DNA from: DATEPR01 sp036503065
GTDB lineage: Bacteria; Actinomycetota; Actinomycetes; Mycobacteriales; Pseudonocardiaceae
Assembly (NCBI GenBank): GCA_036503065.1
Contig: DASXXM010000475.1
Coordinates: 1 to 11,867, forward strand
Direction of reading: 5' to 3'
Length of the DNA: 11,867 nucleotides
Both the position numbers and the translations under genes were made by a program. Shown piece by piece: positions 1 through 6,078 of the stretch. How positions within the stretch are numbered: the first letter of the stretch is position 1; each line of letters starts with the position of its first letter. The notes beneath the pieces were generated by a model. It was given only the letters and a program-made list of their open reading frames with translations. It had not been told where the DNA came from and ran no database searches.

Positions 1-959
1 CTCGCCAGCGTGGTGACCTGAAAGCCGTCCATGGCAGCCTGAAGTGCGCAAATCGGATCGACCTCACTCACGATCACTCGTGCGCCCTGCCCACGCAGCG
101 CCTCGGCCGCGCCCTTGCCCACGTCGCCGTAGCCGCACACCACCGCGACCTTGCCGCCGATCAGCACGTCGGTGCCGCGGTTGATGCCGTCGATCAGCGA
201 GTGCCGGATGCCGTAGCGGTTGTCGAACTTGGACTTGGTCACCGAGTCGTTCACGTTGATCGCCGGGAACAGCAGCTCACCGGCCGCGGCCAGCTGGTAC
301 AGCCGGTGCACGCCGGTGGTGGTCTCCTCGGTGACGCCGACGATGCCCTCGCCGATCTTGGTCCACTTGGTGCCGTCGGCGGCCAGCGAGGCGCGGACCA
401 GCTCGAGGAAGACGGTCCACTCCTCCGAGTCGTCCTCGGTCGCGGCCGGCACGACGCCGGTCTTCTCGTAGGCGGTGCCCTTGTGCACCAACATGGTCGC
501 GTCGCCGCCGTCGTCGAGGATCATGTTCGGGCCGCCCTCTGGCCAGGTGAGCATCCGCTCGGTCGCCCACCAGTACTCCGCGAGGGTTTCACCCTTCCAG
601 GCGAACACCGGCACGCCCTTGGGCTCCTCCGGCGTGCCGTGTGGCCCGACCGCGATCGCGGCAGCAGCATGGTCCTGCGTGGAGAAGATGTTGCACGATG
701 CCCAGCGCACTTCGGCGCCGAGCGCGACCAGCGTCTCGATGAGCACCGCGGTCTGGATGGTCATGTGCAGGGACCCGGAGATGCGCGCCCCCCGAAGCGG
801 ATACACCTCGGCGTATTCGCGGCGCAGCGCCATCAAGCCGGGCATCTCGTGCTCGGCCAGCCGAATCTCCTTGCGACCGAACTCGGCCAGGGAAAGATCA
901 GCGACCGCGAAATCGATGCCGTTACGAGACTGCAATCGGTCTGAGTCCACGGTGGTCAT
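1..959 (-). CDS. ahcY: S-adenosyl-L-homocysteine hydrolase, 3' end outside window
   Basis: Cytoplasmic NAD-dependent enzyme that splits S-adenosylhomocysteine into adenosine and homocysteine, relieving product inhibition of SAM methyltransferases. The 319 N-terminal residues are present. The gene reads out of the left edge without a stop, so roughly a third of a protein of about 480-490 residues is missing. Visible motifs are SGSLHMTIQTAVL (61-73, substrate His), CNIFSTQDHAAAA (89-101), the roughly 40-residue insert typical of the bacterial/plant type (about 140-195), GVTEETTTG (208-216), NDSVTKSKFDN (237-247) and the NAD-binding GYGDVGKG (276-283). The ATG at 959 is preceded by a ribosome-binding stretch AGAAGGGG (964-971). 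Only 117 bases separate it from the divergent membrane-protein gene. Codons near the N-terminus end in A/T more often than in the manA block. Identification is secure. Confidence 0.97.
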   Translation of the reverse strand, partial: MTTVDSDRLQSRNGIDFAVADLSLAEFGRKEIRLAEHEMPGLMALRREYAEVYPLRGARISGSLHMTIQTAVLIETLVALGAEVRWASCNIFSTQDHAAAAIAVGPHGTPEEPKGVPVFAWKGETLAEYWWATERMLTWPEGGPNMILDDGGDATMLVHKGTAYEKTGVVPAATEDDSEEWTVFLELVRASLAADGTKWTKIGEGIVGVTEETTTGVHRLYQLAAAGELLFPAINVNDSVTKSKFDNRYGIRHSLIDGINRGTDVLIGGKVAVVCGYGDVGKGAAEALRGQGARVIVSEVDPICALQAAMDGFQVTTLA

Positions 960-1076
960 GGCGCCCCTTCTGACGGTTTTCGGGTAGGCCAACAGTACCG
1001 GCCGCCGCGGTGCCGCATTTCTTCGTCCGGGCCGTGTCCGTGACGTCGACCCGAAACCTGAGCTTGAGGAGGAACA
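960..1076. promoter_or_regulatory. Divergent intergenic region between ahcY and the membrane protein gene
   Basis: This 117-base gap must hold the promoters of both divergent genes. For ahcY a TANNNT-type -10 candidate (TACTGT on the minus strand, about 995-1000) lies about 35 bases upstream of the ATG, but no convincing -35 box is visible. For the plus-strand gene only the ribosome-binding site GAGGAGG (1066-1072) is clear. I looked for a SAM or SAH riboswitch fold ahead of ahcY and did not recognise one. The leader is also too short for the larger SAM classes. Confidence 0.4.
1066..1072 (+). promoter_or_regulatory. Ribosome-binding site of the membrane protein gene
   Basis: GAGGAGG lies four bases before the GTG at 1077. 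This near-perfect Shine-Dalgarno sequence decides for the GTG rather than any downstream codon. Confidence 0.8.
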
Positions 1077-3443
1077 GTGCTGATCCCCGGACCGGACACG
1101 CGCGTGGTCGAACTGCGCGTGCACGGCATCCAGGGCACCACGCCGGCAGCCCTCGTCGACGCCGTCGCAGCGGTCGACGTGGCCGGGGACGGCGCGGGCC
1201 GGATCGTGCGGCCCGCCGATCGGTTGCGCCGCCCGGCACCGGGGGCCGTGCTCAAGGCCGACGGGCGGCCACTGGCGCGCACGTTGGAGGGCTACGTCTG
1301 GAGCGGGCTGACCTCGGGCGGCTGGGCCAGGGCGATCCGGGCGCTGCTGTTCCCGTTCTCGCTGGCGAACGTGTCGTCCTGGATGCTGCCGCCGGTGCCG
1401 TCGGGCAACCGGGTGGCCGCCGGGCTCGGCATGTGCTGCCGCGCGCTGCTGCGGCTGGCGGGCGTGTTGCTGACCGTGTTGCTGGTCGTGCAGTTGACGG
1501 CCGTGTCGCTGGACCTGGTGGCCACGCAGTGTCTCGCGCCCGGCACCCGGTGCCTCGGTGTGGTGCCGGGGTGGCTGCGCGCGGGGGCCGCGATCCGGCC
1601 GATCGTCGGGATCGTGCCGTTGCTGCTGATGGTGCGGGTGCTGGGCGGCGTGTCGCGGGTGAACTGGACCGCGGCCGCCGACCAGCCGGCACCGCGCGAC
1701 ACCGCACCGGCCCGCAAGCTGGCCCGGCTGCCCGGCGCCGACCGGATCGCCGACCCGGACGCGCCCGCCCTGCGCACGCTGCACCTGACCGCGGCGCTGG
1801 CCGCGATCGGGATGACGGCGCTCGGCGGCCCCGGCGGCCCGTCCCGGGGCGGGTTCGCCGTGGTCAGTTGGCCGGTGTCGGTCGCGTTGCTGCTGGCCGG
1901 CCTGGCCGGCGCGCTGGTGTTCGGCGATCCGACCGACAGCAGGCCCGACCGGTCCGGGTGGCTGCTGGGGTTCCTGTCGCCGGTGCCGCGACGGATCCTG
2001 CTGACCGTTGCGGTGCTGGTGGTCGCGACCGTGCCGGTGGCGACACCCCGGCTGGGCACCACGCTGCCGGGCACCGATCCGATGCTGACCGTGGTCACCA
2101 TCGCCCTGGCCGGGACCTGCCTCGCGTTGGGCGTGTTGCTGGTGCCGGCCGCGCTGCTGGGCCGGCCGGCGTGGGCCGCGTTGCCCGCCGAACTGCGGCC
2201 GTGGGCCGGCGGCTGGCTGGCGGCTCCGGTCCTGACGTTGGCGGCCCTGCTCGGTGGCGGCTTCGGCGCCGTGGTGGCCATCACCGTGCGGCAGGCGTTG
2301 GGCGGCCTGCCGTTGGCGCTGCCGCACGGCTACGCGTTCCTGACCCTGTGGTGGGGCATCGCGGCGGCGCTGGGCGCCGCGGCACTCGTGGGCGTCGGCG
2401 GGTATCTGGGCGCGCGTCGGCTCGTGCGCGGGCCGCGGGTGCCGCCGGAGGTCACGCTGCTGCACGCCGGCCGGCCCGCGGACGCGAAGGCGGCGGGACC
2501 GGCGTGGCGACTGGCCTGCTGGGAACGGCGGCACGCCCACCACGTCCTGTTGACCGCCACGGCGGTGCTGGCACTGGGCGCGGCAGGGTCGGCGGCGCCG
2601 TGGCTGCGGGGCGCGCCGCCGCCTGCCTGGACGCGGCCGCTGTCCGCGGTCGGCCTCATGGTGCTGGCGATTCTGGCCGCCGCGCTGCTGCGCGAGGTGT
2701 ACGTCGCGGCCAGACGACCGGACGCCGTAAGGCATCTCGGCGGCCTGTCCGACCTGGCGTGCTTCTGGCCGCGCGAGTCGCATCCGATCGTGCCACCGTG
2801 CTACGCGCTGAAGGTCGTGCCGGAACTGGCGGCACGCGCCGCGGACTACCTGGCCGAGCCGAACACCCGGGTCGTGCTGGCCGCGCACGGCCAGGGCACG
2901 GTGATCGCGGCGGCCACGGCCACCCGGCTGCTGGCCGGCCTTGCCTCGCAGGACGCGCGGCGGGTCGGCGTCGTGATGGCCGGCTCGCCGTTGCAGTGGG
3001 CCGGTCCGAGGGCGTTCCCGGCGGTGGTCCCGCATGACGGGCTGGTGGAGCTGTTCGGCGACCTGTCCGGCCGCTGGCGCACGCTGGCGCGCGGTACGGA
3101 CGTGACCGGCGGCGGGCTCACGACGTGGGAGCGGCAGGTGTTCGACGGGCGACTGATCGGTGTCGGTTTTCGCGATGACGGCACGTCCGGTGCGCTGGCG
3201 CCGGCGGTGGCCGGGCCTACCGGCGCGTTGGTGCTGGGCGGTGATCACTGGCTGCCCGACCCGCAACGCGGCCCGTTTCCCGGCCGGCGGTGGGCGTCCG
3301 GGGTGCTGCGCCATGACGACTACTACTCGGATCCGGAGTGGGACCGTGCCGTCGCGTGCGCGGCGGGGATGGAGTCTCCTGTCGAGGTCAGCCGTTGGTC
3401 CACGGTGATTCGGCTGCCCGGGTCCGGCATCGCGGCCGGCTAG
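1077..3443 (+). CDS. Multi-pass membrane protein with a split alpha/beta-hydrolase-like domain, nucleophile Ser replaced by Gly
   Basis: A 788-residue protein. The N-terminus carries VVELRVHGIQGTTPAAL (10-26), resembling the oxyanion-side 'RVHGVxGTPP' motif of actinobacterial lipase-like membrane proteins. About nine or ten hydrophobic segments follow (roughly 125-145, 170-190, 232-250, 262-283, 303-322, 335-360, 380-402, 418-440, 488-507, 521-540). A soluble C-terminal part holds a nucleophile-elbow-like AAHGQGTVIAA (602-612), AGSPLQW (635-641) and a late HDDYY (746-750) that could supply the catalytic His. The elbow normally reads HSQG; here residue 605 is Gly (GGC, 2889-2891), so ordinary serine hydrolysis is doubtful. 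The GTG start is fixed by GAGGAGG four bases upstream. The gene stands alone, divergent from ahcY. Substrate and role are unknown. An intact 2.4-kb frame with strong G/C third positions argues for a functional gene. Confidence 0.75.
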   Translation: MLIPGPDTRVVELRVHGIQGTTPAALVDAVAAVDVAGDGAGRIVRPADRLRRPAPGAVLKADGRPLARTLEGYVWSGLTSGGWARAIRALLFPFSLANVSSWMLPPVPSGNRVAAGLGMCCRALLRLAGVLLTVLLVVQLTAVSLDLVATQCLAPGTRCLGVVPGWLRAGAAIRPIVGIVPLLLMVRVLGGVSRVNWTAAADQPAPRDTAPARKLARLPGADRIADPDAPALRTLHLTAALAAIGMTALGGPGGPSRGGFAVVSWPVSVALLLAGLAGALVFGDPTDSRPDRSGWLLGFLSPVPRRILLTVAVLVVATVPVATPRLGTTLPGTDPMLTVVTIALAGTCLALGVLLVPAALLGRPAWAALPAELRPWAGGWLAAPVLTLAALLGGGFGAVVAITVRQALGGLPLALPHGYAFLTLWWGIAAALGAAALVGVGGYLGARRLVRGPRVPPEVTLLHAGRPADAKAAGPAWRLACWERRHAHHVLLTATAVLALGAAGSAAPWLRGAPPPAWTRPLSAVGLMVLAILAAALLREVYVAARRPDAVRHLGGLSDLACFWPRESHPIVPPCYALKVVPELAARAADYLAEPNTRVVLAAHGQGTVIAAATATRLLAGLASQDARRVGVVMAGSPLQWAGPRAFPAVVPHDGLVELFGDLSGRWRTLARGTDVTGGGLTTWERQVFDGRLIGVGFRDDGTSGALAPAVAGPTGALVLGGDHWLPDPQRGPFPGRRWASGVLRHDDYYSDPEWDRAVACAAGMESPVEVSRWSTVIRLPGSGIAAG

Positions 3444-3454
3444 CTCCGCTTTCC

Positions 3455-3476
3455 GGGTGGAGGCCGGGATCCACCC
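3455..3476 (+). terminator. Possible weak hairpin after the membrane protein gene
   Basis: GGGTGGA (3455-3461) and TCCACCC (3470-3476) are perfect inverse complements around an 8-base loop, 11 bases after the TAG stop. No T-run follows, as is common in high-GC actinomycetes, so this is a weak terminator candidate or merely a chance hairpin. Confidence 0.35.
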
Positions 3477-3508
3477 ACGGACCGATGTGGCCGACAGCAG
3501 GCCATCCC

Positions 3509-3521
3509 TAGCATTTCGGTC
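3509..3521 (+). promoter_or_regulatory. Leaderless-type promoter for the methyltransferase gene
   Basis: TAGCAT (3509-3514) fits the TANNNT -10 pattern and sits exactly 7 bases before the ATG at 3522. No Shine-Dalgarno sequence is present. Transcription would start at or next to the A of the ATG, the standard leaderless layout in actinobacteria. The -35 region (about 3485-3491) is a poor match. Confidence 0.45.
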
Positions 3522-4088
3522 ATGACGGACGTGTTGGGGTGGTTGGTCGACGGCACGCTGGTGGTGTGGATCGCGGTCGAGGTCGTGATGCAGGTGCGGC
3601 AGTACCGGATGGGCGGCCGGTCCGAGGTGACCGAATGGGGCAGCCTCGGCGTCATCGTGCTGTCGCTGGCCGTCGGGTTCGTTCTTGCCCGGATCGCGGC
3701 GGGCGCGTTGCCGGGGTTGCGCATTCCGAATAGTGACGCCGTGGCGTTGCCGCTGATGTGGCTCGGCATCGGGTTCCGGCTGTGGGCGATTCACACGCTC
3801 GGGCGGTTCTTTCGTGGTGTGGTGCACGTGCAGGCCGATCATGAGGTGATTCGGCGGGGGCCCTATCGACTGGTGCGGCATCCGTCCTATGCGGGGGCGT
3901 TGGTCGCGGTTGTCGGGTTGGGGCTGACGTTTCAGAACTGGGCCGCGTTCTTCCTTTACGTGGCTTGCGGGACCGTTGGGGTGTTGTACCGGATTCGGGT
4001 TGAGGAGCGGGTGTTGCTGGCCGAACTCGGGGACGCCTACCGGGACTATGCGGCCACCACGGCTCGGCTGGTGCCGCACGTCTGGTGA
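3522..4088 (+). CDS. Isoprenylcysteine carboxyl methyltransferase (ICMT)-family membrane methyltransferase
   Basis: A 188-residue integral membrane protein with hydrophobic segments at about 8-24, 41-60, 74-92 and 124-155. The family signature is clear: RRGPYRLVRHPSYAG (111-125) binds the SAM cofactor, followed by RVEERVLLAELG (159-170) and DAYRDY (171-176), ending just before a terminal PHVW. Eukaryotic relatives methylate prenylated cysteine carboxyls. Bacterial members have varied or unknown substrates (lipids, small thiols, other prenylated molecules), so the substrate is not assigned. The start at 3522 follows a leaderless-type -10 box. The stop lies four bases from the convergent glmL stop. 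From about 3730 onward, Ile, Asp, His and Val codons end in T noticeably more often than in neighbouring genes, which may signal a different origin. Family assignment is good; function is open. Confidence 0.85.
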   Translation: MTDVLGWLVDGTLVVWIAVEVVMQVRQYRMGGRSEVTEWGSLGVIVLSLAVGFVLARIAAGALPGLRIPNSDAVALPLMWLGIGFRLWAIHTLGRFFRGVVHVQADHEVIRRGPYRLVRHPSYAGALVAVVGLGLTFQNWAAFFLYVACGTVGVLYRIRVEERVLLAELGDAYRDYAATTARLVPHVW

Positions 4089-4092
4089 GGTC

Positions 4093-5397
4093 TCACGCGA
4101 AGCTGTTGCGTAGCAAGGCATCCGCGGTGGCCGGGTGACCCGCATCGGCCAGTAGGCCTGCCGGTGCGAGTACGTACTGCTGGTCCACCGCGACGGTGGC
4201 GTTGCGCAGTACCGGTCGCAGCACGGGATCGGTCCGCAACCGGTCGGCGATCAGCGTGATCCGGGCGGGGTCCGCGTGACGGAAGACACCGCCGGACAGG
4301 ACCAGCAACCCCGCGCCCCGCGGGCCGAGCCCGCCGTCGATCAGGCGCAGGTGTCGTCTGGCAGCCAGCGTGGCGGCCAGGGCAGCGAGCCGGGTGTCCA
4401 CCGGATCGGCGCCGTCCGGCACGAACTCGACGTGCTCGGCTCGGTGGCGGACCGGGGCGGCGAGTTCGGCGGCCTCGGCGTCGGTCAGCAGGCGTTCCGC
4501 GACGGCCTCCGTCAGCACCCCGGAAGCCGACCAGCGCATGCCGATGTCGCCCTCGACCGTGCGCCGGTCCGGCGGCAGTGCCACGGCGTGCGTCTCCGGT
4601 GCGGTCAGGTTCGACACGGCCGAGTAGACGTCGGTGGTGGCGCCGCCGACGTCGATCACGATGACCGCGCCGGGCTGGTCGGTGGCCAGCAGCGCGGCCA
4701 GTCGGCCGACGCCGGTGAGCACGGCGTCCGGCGTGACGGCACGCACCAGCCGGCGGAACCGGGAGCCGCTGGACAGGCCCTTGCCGCCGATCACGTGGTC
4801 CAGGAACACTTCGCGGATCGCGGCCCGCGCCGGCCCTGGGGCCAGTTCGCCGACGTCGGGCAGGACGTTGTCGGTCACCACGACGGTGCGTCGGGTGCCT
4901 TGCAACAAGGTCAGGGCTTCCTGGCGGACGGCGGTGTTGCCGGCGAGCACGATCGGGCAGCCGATCCGGTTCACGGCGAGACGATGGGCGTTGTGCAGCA
5001 ACACCTTCGTGTCACCGCCGTCGGTGCCGCCCGCCAGCAGCACCACGTCGGGGCGGGTGGCGCGCAGCGAACGCAGGCCGGGGCCGTCCAACGCGCCCGA
5101 CGACACGTGCACCACCTTGGCGCCCGCGGACAGCGCGACCCGGTAGGCGGCTTCGGCACTGATCAACCGCTCCTGCCCGACAACCGCGAGCCGCAGCCCA
5201 CCGCCTGCCGACGAGCACGCCAGGACTTCGGCGGCTTCACCGTGCACCCGGTCGGTCACCTCGGCTATGCCGGTGAGCACCTCGGGTGGGGTGGTCGGAT
5301 GCTGCGCCGTGGCCAGCACCGCACCGGCCGACGAGACCAGCGCGGCCTTGGTCCACGTCGACCCGACGTCCAGACAGAGGTACTCACCGGCCGCCAC
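4093..5397 (-). CDS. glmL: GlmL/MutL-family ATPase, reactivating factor for a B12-dependent mutase
   Basis: A 434-residue ASKHA-fold protein of the glutamate mutase L family, which is thought to restore adenosylcobalamin mutases by ATP-driven cofactor exchange. Motifs in order: phosphate-1 LCLDVGSTWTKAAL (7-20), CSSAGGGLRLAVVG (61-74), LLAGGTDGGD (120-129), phosphate-2 VIDVGGATTDVYS (247-259), VEGDIGMRWS (281-290) and LVLSGGVF (365-372). Length is near the family norm of about 460. I chose the GTG at 5397, 10 bases after the vapC stop, because the family begins right before LCxDVGS. The longer frame would start at a TTG (5448) inside vapC and add a non-conserved tail. No Shine-Dalgarno sequence is visible, so translation may be coupled to vapC. 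No mutase subunit gene is in the window. The name is unrelated to the DNA-repair protein MutL. Confidence 0.85.
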   Translation of the reverse strand: MAAGEYLCLDVGSTWTKAALVSSAGAVLATAQHPTTPPEVLTGIAEVTDRVHGEAAEVLACSSAGGGLRLAVVGQERLISAEAAYRVALSAGAKVVHVSSGALDGPGLRSLRATRPDVVLLAGGTDGGDTKVLLHNAHRLAVNRIGCPIVLAGNTAVRQEALTLLQGTRRTVVVTDNVLPDVGELAPGPARAAIREVFLDHVIGGKGLSSGSRFRRLVRAVTPDAVLTGVGRLAALLATDQPGAVIVIDVGGATTDVYSAVSNLTAPETHAVALPPDRRTVEGDIGMRWSASGVLTEAVAERLLTDAEAAELAAPVRHRAEHVEFVPDGADPVDTRLAALAATLAARRHLRLIDGGLGPRGAGLLVLSGGVFRHADPARITLIADRLRTDPVLRPVLRNATVAVDQQYVLAPAGLLADAGHPATADALLRNSFA

Positions 5398-5407
5398 AGT
5401 GGTTCGG

Positions 5408-5809
5408 TCAGCCGACCTTGATCGTGGCCAGTTCGGAGAGCTCGGCAAGCCTGTCGAAGTCGCCGTCGGTGTGCAACAGAGTCGCCTGTTCCCTGATGCA
5501 CACCGCCGCGATCAGACAGTCGATCGTGCTTCGGATCGTCACTCCTGACTTGCGCGCCGCCCGGTACAGCCCGGCCGCCGCCCGGAAGTCACTGATCCAC
5601 CTCAGGTGGAGCACCTCCAGATCAAGCAGGACGGATTCGATCTGAGCGACACGATCCGGTGGGAGTCCTTGCAGCACCTCGGTGAGCACGATGTCCACCA
5701 AGGCGATCTCGCTGGGCTTCTGCGTGAGGTAGTTCTCCAGCAGCCTGGCCTGCGGCGTGGGCCGAGCGGCGAGAAAGTCGATCCACACGCTGCTGTCCAC
5801 AGCGATCAT
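5408..5809 (-). CDS. vapC: VapC-type PIN-domain ribonuclease toxin
   Basis: A 133-residue PIN-domain protein. The acidic metal-binding residues are all present: D5 in MIAVDSSVWIDFL (1-13), E44 in VLTEVLQG (41-48), D97 in TIDCLIAAV (95-103), and D115 with D117 in HTDGDFDRL (113-121). VapC toxins cut RNA, commonly tRNA or rRNA, with Mg2+ and are neutralised by VapB. The ATG at 5809 overlaps the vapB stop as ATGA (5806-5809), the hallmark of translational coupling. A longer reading upstream would lie inside vapB and adds unconserved sequence. With every catalytic acid intact, the toxin is probably active. Confidence 0.93.
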   Translation of the reverse strand: MIAVDSSVWIDFLAARPTPQARLLENYLTQKPSEIALVDIVLTEVLQGLPPDRVAQIESVLLDLEVLHLRWISDFRAAAGLYRAARKSGVTIRSTIDCLIAAVCIREQATLLHTDGDFDRLAELSELATIKVG

Positions 5810-6012
5810 TCGTTCCACACACGGCTGCGCCGCGACTCCATCAGGTCGCCCTCCCACTCGACGGTGCCCTTGAGTTCGAGGACCCTGCGCAGCTTCCAGT
5901 CGCGGATCGCTCGTTCCAGTGCGACCTCGATCGTCTCTTTCTTGGTGTGGGTGCCCAGGGCGGTCATGGCGTCAGCCATTAACGTGTCGTCGATGTCGAC
6001 GTTGGTGCGCAT
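5806..6012 (-). CDS. vapB: VapB-family antitoxin
   Basis: A 68-residue antitoxin. The N-terminal MRTNVDIDDTLMADAM (1-16) is a ribbon-helix-helix DNA-binding strand and first helix. The middle helix (TKKETIEVALERAIRD, 23-38) completes the fold, and an acidic, Trp-containing tail (VEWEGDLMESRRS, 51-63) is the part expected to wrap the toxin. The ATG at 6012 is set by GGGAGG (6020-6025) seven bases upstream. A longer frame to 6054 would start with sequence that contains the operator-like repeat. The gene overlaps vapC by four bases. The VapBC complex probably represses its own promoter through the inverted repeat at 6049-6078. Confidence 0.93.
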   Translation of the reverse strand: MRTNVDIDDTLMADAMTALGTHTKKETIEVALERAIRDWKLRRVLELKGTVEWEGDLMESRRSRVWNE

Positions 6013-6019
6013 GACTGTG

Positions 6020-6025
6020 CCTCCC
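6020..6025 (-). promoter_or_regulatory. Ribosome-binding site of vapB
   Basis: GGGAGG on the minus strand lies seven bases before the ATG at 6012. It sets the vapB start and shows that vapB is not leaderless. Confidence 0.75.
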
Positions 6026-6045
6026 GTTGTGTTCGCCATGAGATC

Positions 6046-6078
6046 AGGATACACATCGAGAGGTGCCCGAATGTGTAT
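6046..6078 (-). promoter_or_regulatory. Probable vapBC promoter and operator (perfect inverted repeat)
   Basis: On the plus strand ATACACAT (6049-6056) and ATGTGTAT (6071-6078) form a perfect 8-base inverted repeat with a 14-base spacer. The half-sites are 22 bases apart start to start, about two helical turns. On the minus strand a -10 candidate TATCCT (6046-6051) overlaps the proximal arm, and the -35 position falls in the distal arm. This is the layout expected of an operator where VapBC blocks RNA polymerase. It starts immediately beside the rmlB stop codon (6079-6081). The AT-rich arms stand out against the GC-rich surroundings. Confidence 0.6.

Noticed and set aside
960..1076. Possible SAM/SAH riboswitch in the ahcY leader
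   Set aside because: ahcY leaders in some bacteria carry one, so I checked. No recognisable conserved core or matching stems were found in the 117 bases.
1010..3037. A 675-codon open frame overlapping the membrane protein gene on the same strand
   Set aside because: Its translation is low-complexity Arg/Gly/Ala, as expected from a shifted frame in high-GC DNA. The frame starting at 1077 has a strong ribosome-binding site, membrane segments and recognisable motifs.
4276..5421. A 381-codon plus-strand open frame opposite glmL
   Set aside because: Antisense shadow of glmL with biased composition and no recognisable motif.
5398..5448. N-terminal extension of glmL to a TTG codon inside vapC
   Set aside because: The extra residues are not family-like, TTG is a rare start, and the GTG at 5397 places the LCLDVGS motif at the usual distance from the N-terminus.
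6013..6054. Longer vapB start at 6054
   Set aside because: It would put the operator-like repeat and the ribosome-binding site inside the coding region. The ATG at 6012 has GGGAGG at the right distance and gives the standard MRTNVDID start.
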